Part shown: positions 1 through 8,499 of the stretch, in pieces
How positions within the stretch are numbered: the stretch's first letter is position 1
How the letters are laid out: each line of letters opens with the position of its first letter
Assembly: GCA_014529385.2 (NCBI GenBank)
Contig: CM043962.1
Coordinates: forward strand, 51,665,905-51,729,904
Length of the DNA: 64,000 nt
DNA from: Adiantum capillus-veneris
Taxonomy: Eukaryota; Streptophyta; Polypodiopsida; Polypodiales; Pteridaceae
Direction of reading: 5' to 3'
Made by a program: the position numbers and the translations under genes
Notes under the pieces: model-generated
What the model was told of the DNA's origin: nothing
Database searches by the model: none
The model's input: only the letters and a program-made list of their open reading frames with translations

Positions 1-685
1 ATCTGCGCATCAATCTAGCTCTGGGCACTGTGTCAAATGCTTTGCGGAAATCCACAAAGCTACAATAGATCCGTCTCCCACGCGATCTGCCCTCCTCAAT
101 GATGGCTCTGAGTGTCAAGATATGGTCAAGCGTAGAAAAACCCCTCCTGAAACCTGCCTGCCCTGCTGAGCGTATCCCCTCCCTCTCTGCCCATCTACTC
201 AGTTGCTGCTCAAGAATAGATGCGTACAACCGTGCCAATGTGTGTCCAATCATGATAGTGCGATAATTCCCAGGCTCCATAGGGTCTCCCGACTTGAAGA
301 TAGGTACAATAGTAGATAGGCTCCAAGTATCAGGCAAGCCCTCACACATGGCACGGTTAAACATAACTGCTAGAAGCTCTGCTGGTAAATCTCTGGCATG
401 CGTGAAATGCTCAGCCACTAAGCCATCATGATCATATGCTCTCCCAGTCCTCATCCTGTCAATGGCCTTCCTCACCATCTCAGCGGTGAAAAAAGCATGT
501 GTGTGTGGGCATGAATCGGGGGGGTCCGGAAGGGGGGGCTGCTCAGGAACTGTGTACAGAGATGATGCATACTGGCCCCACGCCTCTGTAGAAGTGATGG
601 CAGGGGGAGGGGGGGGGGGGGGGTGCTCATGAAAGAGCCGCCATGCCTCACGTGAGTCCTGACTCAAGAATAGTTGGTATAGATC
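1..685 (-). pseudogene. LINE-M ORF2, start of reverse transcriptase, after an in-frame stop
   Basis: After the TAG at 686-688 the same frame stays open to the window edge. It reads DLYQLFLSQDSREAW, a run of about seven prolines encoded by the G15-containing tract at 603-623, AITSTEAWGQYASSLY, then typical LINE RT fingers: FFTAEMVRKAIDRM, a YDHDGLVAEHF block, NYRTIMIGHTLARLY, and FVDFRKAFDTVPR at the edge (RT motif A with its first catalytic Asp). The YxDD motif lies beyond the window. One stop is the only visible lesion, so inactivation may be recent, or the G run may be unstable. Confidence 0.8.
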
Positions 686-1903
686 CTACTCTAGGCGAGC
701 CAAAAATGTCCTCTTCTTCCGTCGCACTAGGCGTCGGAAGTCAATCTGTGACTGTCTGTGAGTGATGTCCCCTAAAAGCACCTCCCTCTGAAGTATAGCT
801 CTAGTGTCCTGGCATTCCTCATCATACCAACTGTTCTGGGGCATGCTCCCTGAACGGCGTCTCTGCTCAGGCTGGGTATGTGGGTATGCCTCTGCTGCTG
901 CATCATGTAGTGTCTGTGTCAGTATAGTAGTAAGCTCCTCCAGAGGTCGCCCTGGCTCCTCTGTGCACAGGCGTCTATAGATCCCATCTATGTATACAGA
1001 GTCCGTCTCCCGTGTGAAGGTGTAGCGAGTAGGGACTGCTGCCCGTAGCCTGTGTGCTACACTAAACTGAAAAGAGATGGTCAACGACACAAGAGCATGG
1101 TCCACTGCCACACCAACAGGTCTGGGTCCAACCGTGAGATCTTGGATACTAGAGATGAGACTCGGCTGTGCCATGACATAATCCACGATGCTGGCTCCAT
1201 GTCTGTGTGGAAAGCATGTAAAACCCCCCGCAGCGGGAAATCTCTGTAGGCCATTCAAGATGGCCAATCCATGTGCAGTCCCCATGTCTATCAAGTATCC
1301 TCCATACTCAGTGTGTTCTCCATCCTGTGATAATCTGGATAGGCCCGTCTCTGCAACATCCAACTCTCTCAGCATCTCCTCTGAAGTATCATAAAATACT
1401 GTCTGATGATGGGCAGTCCTAGCATTGAAATCCCCTAGAATGATGATATCACCATCTCTAGAGAACTCCGATATGTCATCATCCAAAATAGAGAAGGGGG
1501 ACTGTCCTCTGGGTGGTGCATAAACTGACGTACTCGGGGGAAAGTAGCAAATAGCAATGTAGAGATGTCTGTCTGTCTCTGCTCTCAATCTCACCCACAT
1601 GTACCTAGCTTGCTCATCCCTGTGGGCTATATGTATCAATGGCTGCAACTCCTCCCTGAATAACACTGCCACTCCTCCTGAGCCCCGCCCTCTGTGCGCT
1701 GATCGTGTCTCCTGTCTACAAGCTGTCTCCCATCTATATCCACTAATGTGAGGCATAGATTGCCCCGGGGCCTGATGTGTCTCAGAGTAGAAGACGATGT
1801 CTCTTCCCGTAAAACTATCCTCAAAAGCACCCACATCAAGACACATAGATCCATTACAATTCCAAGTGGCAACTTTGAGTGTGGTCCCATAGGTCTCGCA
1901 CCG
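686..1903 (-). CDS. LINE-M ORF2, endonuclease part (APE/EEP-type)
   Basis: This frame encodes the target-nicking endonuclease of a LINE. In order it has TWNCNG (metal-site Asn, just upstream of the first ATG at 1846), FYSETH (catalytic Glu), the GGVAVLF strand, ICYFPP, LGDFNAR (catalytic Asp/Asn), a SIVDYVM block and VDHALVSL (the terminal DH). All recognisable catalytic positions are kept, so the endonuclease looks undamaged. An in-frame TAG at 686-688 ends the frame after FLARLE; the same frame then continues into the RT. The real N-terminus lies upstream of Met 1846, because the conserved TWNCNG precedes it. The family nicks DNA to prime reverse transcription at the target. Confidence 0.85.
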   Translation of the reverse strand, partial: RCETYGTTLKVATWNCNGSMCLDVGAFEDSFTGRDIVFYSETHQAPGQSMPHISGYRWETACRQETRSAHRGRGSGGVAVLFREELQPLIHIAHRDEQARYMWVRLRAETDRHLYIAICYFPPSTSVYAPPRGQSPFSILDDDISEFSRDGDIIILGDFNARTAHHQTVFYDTSEEMLRELDVAETGLSRLSQDGEHTEYGGYLIDMGTAHGLAILNGLQRFPAAGGFTCFPHRHGASIVDYVMAQPSLISSIQDLTVGPRPVGVAVDHALVSLTISFQFSVAHRLRAAVPTRYTFTRETDSVYIDGIYRRLCTEEPGRPLEELTTILTQTLHDAAAEAYPHTQPEQRRRSGSMPQNSWYDEECQDTRAILQREVLLGDITHRQSQIDFRRLVRRKKRTFLARLE

Positions 1904-1906
1904 TCA
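1898..1906 (-). other. ORF1/ORF2 junction: in-frame UGA-CGG stop context
   Basis: The ORF1 stop is TGA (complement of 1904-1906) followed directly by CGG (1901-1903). ORF2 continues in the same frame with RCETYGTTLKVATWNCNG before its first Met at 1846. UGA-CGG is a well-known leaky stop context in plant RNA viruses. Expression of the endonuclease N-terminus (TWNCNG) therefore seems to need read-through or a non-AUG start. This is inference from a single copy. Confidence 0.5.
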
Positions 1907-2983
1907 TGTGGAGCGCCGCTCTACAATCACCACCCGGCCATCTCTGTAGAAGGCCGTCTTTCCCTTCTCCCTTGCCGTTTGAATCTCTGGCATTACCTCT
2001 CTCATATGCGCAAGCTGTGTGAGAGTGAGGTCATCTCCAAGGAATATGCCCGTTTTCTTTAGTGTAGGGCGCTTCTTCAAGAAGTCCTTCTTTGCCTCCA
2101 TGGATGGGAAACGGATGATTAAAGCTCTCCCTTTTGAAGTCTCCCCATTGCCTTGTGTCTTCTTCCCTACCCTCCATGCCTTTGTATGAGTAGCCTCACT
2201 ACCCATCATGCGGAGAAGTTCTTCGACTTCCTCTGCCACATCATCTCGGTCTTTTAGATCGGTTACTCTTACATGCAAGGCTCTAGTTTTCCTTCGCTGC
2301 TCTTCTTCTAGAGTCGTGTTGATGATTGTAGGAGTGGGAACAAATGTGGTTTCTTTCCCTTTCCCTTTCTTAGCGACTTCTATCCATTTCTCGGCCTCAT
2401 CCGCCTTCTTCTGCGTCTTCGTGATCACATCCATCCACGAAGACGTATTTACCACCTTCTGCTTCTCCTCCTCTGTGATCATCCGTACCTGCTCCTTAAT
2501 GACCTTGATCTCCTCTATCACCGAGGGCTGGAATTCCCCTTCTTCCCATCCACTGCTTACACTATCCGCAAGCTCTCGCTTGAGGGCTGTGACCTCTTCT
2601 CTAAGTGCTTGTAAATCCGCCTTAAGTGCTTGTAGCTCTGCGTGCAAGTCCTCTTTCTCCCTCTTCCATTGCGCGCCTTCGTTGAGGAACATTTGAAGAA
2701 GGTTGGCTTTCTCTTTCCACCATCCCTCCGTCTCTGCTTTCCATTCTTTCATCTCCATTTCTATTTGTGTTATCCGCTTGTTTGTAAGCACAAAGGTTGC
2801 CTTCGTATGGGGCTTACATACTAGCGAAACGATCATGGCCTCCACTGGCGAAGCGCTCATGGCCTCCATTAGCGATGCAGGTATAGCTCGACGCCCTGGC
2901 TCAGCTGAGTCCAAGCGGAGAAGTAATAACCACAACCCGAATGCGGGTATATGCACTACCACAGCCCACTGCGGGACACTCAA
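1904..2983 (-). CDS. LINE-M ORF1 protein: coiled coil plus RRM-like domain
   Basis: An open frame of 359 codons. Residues ~70-165 are rich in E, K, L and A with heptad-like spacing (motifs such as ELQALKADLQALREEV), predicting a coiled coil as in L1 ORF1p trimers. Residues ~235-305 look like an RRM-type fold (RALHVRVTDL, then RALIIRFPS), followed by a short C-terminal domain ending FYRDGRVVIVE. This is the usual ORF1p order: trimerise, bind element RNA, form the RNP for target-primed reverse transcription. The first ~65 residues (hydrophobic, no clear domain) may be 5'UTR read-through, so a downstream Met could be the true start. It differs from the LINE-P ORF1 in this window, which has a zinc knuckle. 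The ORF ends in UGA and ORF2 continues in the same frame. Confidence 0.75.
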   Translation of the reverse strand: MSVPQWAVVVHIPAFGLWLLLLRLDSAEPGRRAIPASLMEAMSASPVEAMIVSLVCKPHTKATFVLTNKRITQIEMEMKEWKAETEGWWKEKANLLQMFLNEGAQWKREKEDLHAELQALKADLQALREEVTALKRELADSVSSGWEEGEFQPSVIEEIKVIKEQVRMITEEEKQKVVNTSSWMDVITKTQKKADEAEKWIEVAKKGKGKETTFVPTPTIINTTLEEEQRRKTRALHVRVTDLKDRDDVAEEVEELLRMMGSEATHTKAWRVGKKTQGNGETSKGRALIIRFPSMEAKKDFLKKRPTLKKTGIFLGDDLTLTQLAHMREVMPEIQTAREKGKTAFYRDGRVVIVERRST

Positions 2984-3748
2984 TCTGGTCTGCCAAATAT
3001 CCAGAGGCTCAGCCCCATTTTGGTTTATTCAAGATACTTGCACCATGTGAATATATTTGTTGTTTTCAATTATGCATACATAATATAGCTGAAAATCTGT
3101 ATGCTGAGAGAGAAGCAATTCTGGAAATTCTATGCCTGCTGAAAATCTGATAGGTCTGAAGATCTGTAACCTGATCCTGCTGTTTGGTTTTGGCTGACAG
3201 TCTGTACGTTCCTGCTTTTTTTTTTTCTTTTCTTTTTTTTTGTGGTGCTGTTTCTGTTAATAAAGTGCAATGTGCAACACTATGTAGTAATGATGCAATG
3301 CAGGTGTGTGTGTGATGACATACTGTATGAATATTGTGCAGTGAAAGTGTTCTGTGCTGCTGCTGTGTGTAAAGACTATGGTTGGGTGTGATGGGGGTGA
3401 AATGTGCAGGTGACGGGAGCAATGGGCAGCAACAAGAATGGTGAGAGAGAGAGTCGTGCTCTGTGGTTCCTGTTTGTACACTGTTGTAGAAGTTGCATGA
3501 GACCTTGGCCGTTTGCTGCCCACTGCACGTCAAACGTTAACCTTAGGCTGACGTGGCTTTTTTAGCGCAAATAAACCTGCAGTACCCGCGTGCGTAGCCC
3601 TCCACTTGCCTGCAGACGTGTTTTGCTGACCTTCTGTGGAGAGCGCTGCCTGGATTACAGATAGCGAGCAGCAGCAGTAGAGCAGATGGCGAGCAGCAGC
3701 AGTAGAGCACTGCCTTCACAAGGTGTTTGATTGCGCTAGAAAGCTGAG

Positions 3749-3752
<4 letters not shown>
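2984..3752 (-). other. Probable LINE-M 5' untranslated region
   Basis: There is no convincing reading frame between ORF1 and the (AG)19 tract. On the plus strand it contains a T-rich run (about 3207-3240) and a 25-bp direct duplication at 3660-3709. Its position between the microsatellite and ORF1 suggests the LINE 5'UTR and internal promoter; that is inference, since no second 5' end of this family is present for comparison. Confidence 0.4.
3660..3709. repeat. 25-bp tandem duplication
   Basis: Two adjacent 25-bp units (3660-3684 and 3685-3709), each containing GCGAGCAGCAGCAGTAGAGC, differ at one base. They lie in the presumed LINE-M 5'UTR, where short tandem duplications are common in LINE promoters. 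Confidence 0.8.
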
Positions 3753-3794
<42 letters not shown>

Positions 3795-4815
3795 GAAATG
3801 AAATGAAATGTTATATTAACGTCTTCAAAAGGCCAAAGTGACCTATGAGACCAGAAAGTTACAATGCGGTGTCTTTGATACAAAGTCAGATGAAATCTGA
3901 CTTTGATACAAAGTCAGATTGACAAAAAATAAATTAAACTAGGATAACAAAATATAAATACTGCGGAATCCTAAACTAAGCTAATAGGTGTGAAAGGTGA
4001 AAGGCGTGAAATGTGTGAACTAAGTAGTACAATGTGTAGACAATATGGGAGGGAAGTAGAGATCCATCTTCATCTGCGCTCTGGTCGACGAAAAAGTATG
4101 GCTCGAATCCTTTACTGTAGCCTCCTTCGAAATTGTGTAGCTCCTCTTCTCCATCGGGGTCGTCTAGATCTCCCTAGCTCCAATGCTCGGTCTATGAGAA
4201 TGCCAGTAGTGCGGGCAAACCTCTCCACTGTTGGCTGCTGCTCTGTCTGTTCTTCTGGGTGTACATTATCCAGTGTAAAGAAATCTGTGATTTGTCTCTG
4301 GGGTTGTCTCTCTTCAGCTCTCCTCAATAAAGTTTCTCTATGCCTGTGTAACTCGAGTAGATATAGCCCAAGACATCTCTGGTCCTCATAACTCGTGACC
4401 CTAGATAGAGGCCCAAAACCTTCTCTGAATAGACAATGAAAGCGGCCTCATATCTCATAGTACACTGCGCAATGACATATGTAATGTACCTCTGTCTCTT
4501 GCTCTAGATGGCATAAGCGGCATATCTTGTTATCTGCTGGTGTCCCTCTGAATCTGCCACGGTCACAATCTCGAGCTGATGTGAGGACGTGCGTATCTGG
4601 CCAATGGCACAACGCAAACCATGAGAAAGATGCCCATCCATATAGCTAGGTCGAATCACAAACCCATCCCCCGTGAGGTGGAGAAGATGCTCTCTATAGA
4701 AAGCCATCTTTGTGCCCAACTCCTGTATCGGCTCTATCCATGTCCTCCTCGTGTCCAGCTGGATCAGATCCTGACGAATGAGTCTATTAATCTCTACCCG
4801 TATCAGAGACCTCAA

Positions 4816-4818
<3 letters not shown>
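3753..4818 (-). mobile_element. Truncated LINE-M copy A with (TC)n tail
   Basis: The minus strand carries the ORF2 C-terminus and 3'UTR, ending in repeated TTTCA and then (TC)19 (complement of 3753-3790). The 3' block (plus strand TATATTAACGTCTTCAAAAG and its flanks) is shared with copies B-F and H. Coding remnants include 4504-4815 (TRRTWIEPIQELGTKMAF, FVIRPSYMDGHLSHGLRC) and 4112-4327 (RQITDFF, ILIDRALELGRSRRP). The copy is 5'-truncated at about 4812, where the next (AG)n tract begins; the matching sequence in the 47.5-kb copy continues past this point. Confidence 0.85.
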
Positions 4819-4866
<48 letters not shown>

Positions 4867-6129
4867 AAAGAAATGAAATGATATATTAACGTCTTCAAAA
4901 GGCCAAAATGACCTATGAGACCAATCCGTTACAAACTCGTGAATCTAATACCATGTCTGGGTACAAAAAAAGACATACTAAAATGAATCTAGAAGTGTTG
5001 CTAGCTGGAGCTGCGTGGGGTATGTGTGCCTACTAATACAATGGGTGCCCAATACAAGAGGGTGATATAATGGGTGATGAATCCATCCTCATCTGTACTC
5101 TCGATATTGAGATAGTATGGCTCGAATCCTCTGCTATAGTCTCCGCCCGGCATCGTCGATGCCGTGAAGCTTCTCTCCTCAATCGTATGTGTCTCAATCT
5201 CCCCAACTCCAATGCAAGAGTACCACAGGTGAGTATGAGCAGTGGTGGCTACTCCTCTATTTGTCCAGTGTCTAGTGTGAAGAAATCAATAATCTGTCTC
5301 TGGGATTGTCTCTCTCCAGATCTCCTCAGTAAACTATCTATGTGTCTGTTAAATCAAGGAGATACAGTCCAAGGCATCTCCGATCCTGATAGCTCACTTT
5401 TGAGAGGGGTCGGAAGACCTCTCCAAATAATCAGAGGAAGTGCTTATCTCGTAATACGCTGCACTGACATATATAATGCATCTACGTTTGTGGCTTTGTA
5501 TCATGTATGGCATAGGCGGCATATCTGCTAGTTGCTAATATCCCTCTGAATCTACAAGTCTCAATCTCAAGCTGGTGTGAAGATGTCCATATGACCAATG
5601 GCACACAGTAACCCATGAGATACATGTGTATCCATATAGCTGGGTCGAATTACAAAACCATCCCTTGTGAGTTGGAGAAGATGCTCTCTATAGAAAGCGA
5701 TCTTCGTATCTGTCTCTCGTAGTATCCCATAAGTTGTGCATAAAGGAGACTGATTTGGTAAGCACCTCTATCTCCATAGGGGCAGCTGCTAACTCTTCTC
5801 TAATGATCTCGTGTGGCACGGAGGCCTCGGCTCTAATCAGCCGAGAGATCATAGAGACCAATGGCCTCTCCATACCTCTCCACCCATCCTGACCCACAAA
5901 GGGTTCCCAAACCTGAACCCCATAGAGCATAGTTGAAGTTACCAAGGTATCAGAGAGCCAGAGCTTTGTCCGGGATTCTTGGAACTGAATCTGCGAACAC
6001 ATCCTCTCCAATCCTCCCAAGGTTGCAAACGCTCTGGTCAATCTAGTCTATGCTACTCTCTTCAAAGAAAACCTTGGCCCAATGAGGACTACCCCAAGAT
6101 AAGTGTATGCATATGTGTACTCCACAGTC
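4819..6129 (-). mobile_element. Truncated LINE-M copy B with (TC)22 tail and internal deletion
   Basis: It begins (3' end) with (AG)22 at 4819-4862 and the shared 3' block, followed by the degraded ORF2 C-terminus. At about 5705 the sequence jumps from the C-terminal domain to the thumb-region frame 5688-6041 (LERMCSQIQFQESRTKLWL, YGVQVWEPFVGQDGW). Compared with the 47.5-kb copy about 250 bp are missing, with a short CGTATCT-like microhomology at the join. The 5' truncation is at about 6129, directly beside the tail of copy C. Confidence 0.8.
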
Positions 6130-6280
6130 GAGAGAGAAATGAAATGTTATATTAACGTCTTCAAAAGGCCAAAGTAACCTATGAGACCAGAAAGTTACAA
6201 TGTGGTGGATTTGATACAAAGTCAGAGTAACAAGATGACAAAATGACAAAATAAAATACTATGGAATCCTAGACTGCTGG
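6130..6280 (-). mobile_element. Very short LINE-M 3' fragment, copy C
   Basis: About 150 bp of LINE-M 3'UTR: a short GAGAGAGAAATGAAATG tail, the TATATTAACGTCTTCAAAAG block, and then sequence up to CCTAGACTGCTGG. It is the same orientation as its neighbours and is cut off where copy D's tail starts. Confidence 0.75.
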
Positions 6281-6472
6281 GAGAAATGAAATGAAATGAA
6301 ATGTTATATTAACGTCTTCAAAAGGCCAGGATGACCTATGAGACTAAACTGATACAAAAGAGGTGAATCTGTTACTATGTCTGGGTACCTTAGTACTAAA
6401 GTACTAAGTGTGAAAAGTGTGAAAGTGTGAAAATAAATGTGAAAACTAAATACAAAGTATTAAATAAACTTC

Positions 6473-7165
6473 TTAGGAGCATTCTAGGTGTCTGGCTAGA
6501 ATACTTCTAATCCTTTGTTGTAGTCTCCTCCGGTGAAGTGTACTTCTGCATCTTGGTTGTGGTCGTCTCGATTTCCTAAGCTCAATCGCTCTGTCAATTA
6601 GGGTGCCTTTGGTATGAATGAGGGTAATCCTTTGTGCTGGCTGCTGGCCTCTTGCTTCTCCTTCCACTCCTGCTTCTCTCGATCCGAAGAAATCTGTGAT
6701 CGGCCTCTGAGGCTGTAGTGCTCTTTGTCTTCTCATTAGATTATCTATGTGCCGATGTAGTTCCAGTAGGTACAAGCCTAAGTATCTTTGATCTTGGTAT
6801 TGCATGATTCTATCTAGAGGTCCAAAGCCTTCTTTAAATCGGCAATGGAAACGCCCACGTATCTCATAGTATACTGTGCAGTGGGATATGTAGTGTAATT
6901 CTGTCTCCGGCTCCATTCCGCATAACTTGCAAATTCTACTCTCAAGTGGGATTCCCCTAAATCTACCAAATTCAATTTCCAACTGGTGTGAGGATGTACG
7001 AATCTGACCAATAGCACATCTCAAACCATGAGACAAGTGGGTATCCATGTAGCTCGGGCGAATCACAAATCCATCTTCAGATAGCTGTAGGAAGTTTTCT
7101 TTGTAGTCGGCCATCTTCGTGCCCAATTCTTGTGTAGGGCCTACCCATGTCCTCTTAGTATCCAA
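6473..7165 (-). pseudogene. LINE-M ORF2 C-terminal domain with Cys/His cluster
   Basis: 230 codons of the ORF2 tail, lacking endonuclease and RT. They include TWVGPTQELGTKMADY, FVIRPSYMDTHLSHGLRCAI and a Cys/His cluster (ICKLCGMEPETELHYISHC, C-x2-C ... H-x3/4-C) such as many LINE ORF2 proteins carry after the thumb. The basic tail RSRRPQPRCRSTLHRRRLQQ precedes the stop. The same block is seen, more damaged, in copies A, B and H, which defines the family's 3' coding end. It is not functional alone. Confidence 0.75.
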
Positions 7166-7348
7166 CTGTATAAGATCCTGTCGGATGATTTTATTAATCT
7201 TCGTTCATGTAATTGCCAGTGATGGAGCTTCAAGAGAGTATTGGAAGGGGGGTAATCTTTCCATACTGAACCCGTGTCTCTGAAACCACGAGGACAGTTG
7301 CGCATACCAGAATGATGTATCCCCTTTCATTGCTAGTTGTCGAGACGA

Positions 7349-7621
7349 CTAGAGGGCCAGTCTAGTATATCGGCAATTATTTGTATCCCACAAACCATGT
7401 GTAAAGGACACTGATCTGGTAAGAGCTTCAATTTCTATCGGAGGGGCAGCTAGTTCCGCTCGGGAAATCATAGATACCAAAGGTCTCTCCATTGACTTCC
7501 AATTATCCTGATCCACAGATGGTCCCCAAATCTGGACCCCATAAAGCATAGCCGAGGCCACCACAATATCAAAGAGCCATAATTTTGTTCGTAGTTCCTG
7601 AAACTGCACTTGTGAACACAT
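7349..7621 (-). pseudogene. LINE-M ORF2 thumb/connector fragment
   Basis: The frame reads MCSQVQFQELRTKLWLFD, AMLYGVQIWGPSVDQDNW, MERPLVSMISR, LTRSVSFTHGLWDT. The same block occurs at 5688-6041 and 48553-49125. In LINEs this lies between the RT palm and the C-terminal Cys/His cluster. Compared with the other copies it lacks the RLIRAEASVPHEIIR stretch, a small in-frame deletion. Confidence 0.7.
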
Positions 7622-7654
7622 CCTCTCCCAAGGCCACAGAGGCTCTGGATAATC

Positions 7655-7655
<1 letters not shown>

Positions 7656-7697
<42 letters not shown>

Positions 7698-7809
7698 AAT
7701 GAAATGAAATGTTATATTAACGTCTTCAAAAGGCCAAAATGACCTAAGAGACCAGAGCGTTACAATGTGGTGAATCTGATACAAAGTCAGAGTAACAAAA
7801 TGAAATGAC

Positions 7810-7814
<5 letters not shown>
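7656..7814 (-). mobile_element. Very short LINE-M 3' fragment, copy E
   Basis: (AG)19 (7656-7693), then GAAATGAAATGAAATG, the shared 3'UTR block, and about 100 bp up to GACAAAATGA, where the next (GA)n starts. It matches copy C in extent. Confidence 0.75.
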
Positions 7815-7873
<59 letters not shown>

Positions 7874-8118
7874 AAAATGAAATGAAATATTATATTAAAG
7901 TCTTCTAGAGGACAAAATGACCTTTGAGACCGAAGAGTTATATCATGGTCAGTTTGATACAAAGTCTCTTAGATAAAGGAAAGAAACAAAACTAAACAAG
8001 AACACTAATAGAGCTCTAAAAGGCAGGTAGAATGAGTCTAAGGGGTATCTCAAAATACATATGGTGGATATGTATGTACCAAAATCAGGTGATAGCTCGC
8101 ATCAGTCGGTGCATGATC
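7815..8118 (-). mobile_element. Diverged LINE-M 3' fragment, copy F
   Basis: (GA)28 (7815-7870), then a diverged version of the 3' block (TATATTAAAGTCTTCTAGAG) and about 250 bp without coding trace, ending at a further (AG)26 tract (8119-8170). Its divergence suggests an older copy or a related subfamily. Confidence 0.65.

Positions 8119-8170
<52 letters not shown>
8119..8170. repeat. (AG)26 microsatellite
   Basis: A perfect dinucleotide tract closes the LINE-M array on its right. The following sequence shows no LINE-M 3' block, so this tract may be the ancestral target. Confidence 0.9.
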
Positions 8171-8173
<3 letters not shown>

Positions 8174-8333
8174 GAAGAAAAAGAAGACAGCGGAGAGAGA
8201 ATGCCAAAAAAAAAAACCTTTAGAACTGTCCGGACCCAGCTCTCCCCTTTCCAAACTTTGAGCGCCATAGTTAATTTACCCAAAATAGAATTACTTGGAA
8301 TCTCAAGAATTAAAGCTGCCCTTTTGGTCGTTT

Positions 8334-8358
8334 GGGGGGGGGGGGGGGGGGGGGGGGG
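8334..8358. repeat. Poly-G tract, 25 nt
   Basis: An uninterrupted run of 25 G. It may form a G-quadruplex or be a sequencing artefact; its length should be treated as uncertain. Confidence 0.8.
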
Positions 8359-8472
8359 CATGTTTATATTATTGTTTGGACTTACATCTCTCTTGTAACC
8401 AGCTCTTGCTTTATGTTTACCTTAAGACTTATGCACTCATGGTTTTTCATTTAGTAGAAAAAAAGGGAAAGC

Positions 8473-8499
8473 GGGGGGGGGGGGGGGGGGGGGGGGGGG
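8473..8499. repeat. Poly-G tract, 27 nt
   Basis: A second uninterrupted G run, 114 bp after the first. No coding frame on either side gives it a protein role. Confidence 0.8.

Larger units (their letters stand above)
1..3752 (-). mobile_element. LINE (non-LTR retrotransposon), family 'LINE-M', long copy cut by window edge
   Basis: On the minus strand this element runs from a 5' region beside the (AG)19 tract at 3753-3790, through ORF1 (2983-1904), into ORF2 with an APE-type endonuclease and the first part of a reverse transcriptase that continues past position 1. The order ORF1, endonuclease, RT is that of L1-like LINEs. The RT sequence at 1-80 is about 90% identical by eye to 49468-49541, so this copy belongs to the same family as the truncated copies at 3.8-8.1 kb and 47.5-49.5 kb. 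Joining it with the copy at 47.5 kb suggests a full length near 5.7 kb. The 5' boundary at 3752 is inferred from the adjoining microsatellite. No target duplication can be checked because the 3' end is outside the window. Confidence 0.85.
6281..7655 (-). mobile_element. Truncated LINE-M copy D, best-preserved ORF2 C-terminus
   Basis: The 3' end has GAGAAATGAAATGAAATG and the shared 3'UTR block with very little AG. It carries the 6473-7165 frame and the thumb-region frame 7349-7621. The 5' truncation at about 7655 (AATCTAG) abuts the (AG)n of copy E. Confidence 0.8.

Noticed and set aside
1901-1911. ATGA overlap as a re-initiation start for ORF2
   Set aside because: The ATG overlapping the ORF1 stop opens a different frame that ends in TAA after about 18 codons, so it cannot give the endonuclease.
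2208-2696. 162-codon plus-strand frame rich in Ser
   Set aside because: Antisense shadow of the LINE-M ORF1 coiled coil; codon bias of that ORF leaves the complement open.
8032-8361. Frames with long Arg/Glu or Ser/Leu runs over the (AG)n tracts (also at 4621-4866, 7569-7962 and 26475-26966)
   Set aside because: They are translations of dinucleotide or homopolymer repeats; no flanking domain and both strands open equally.
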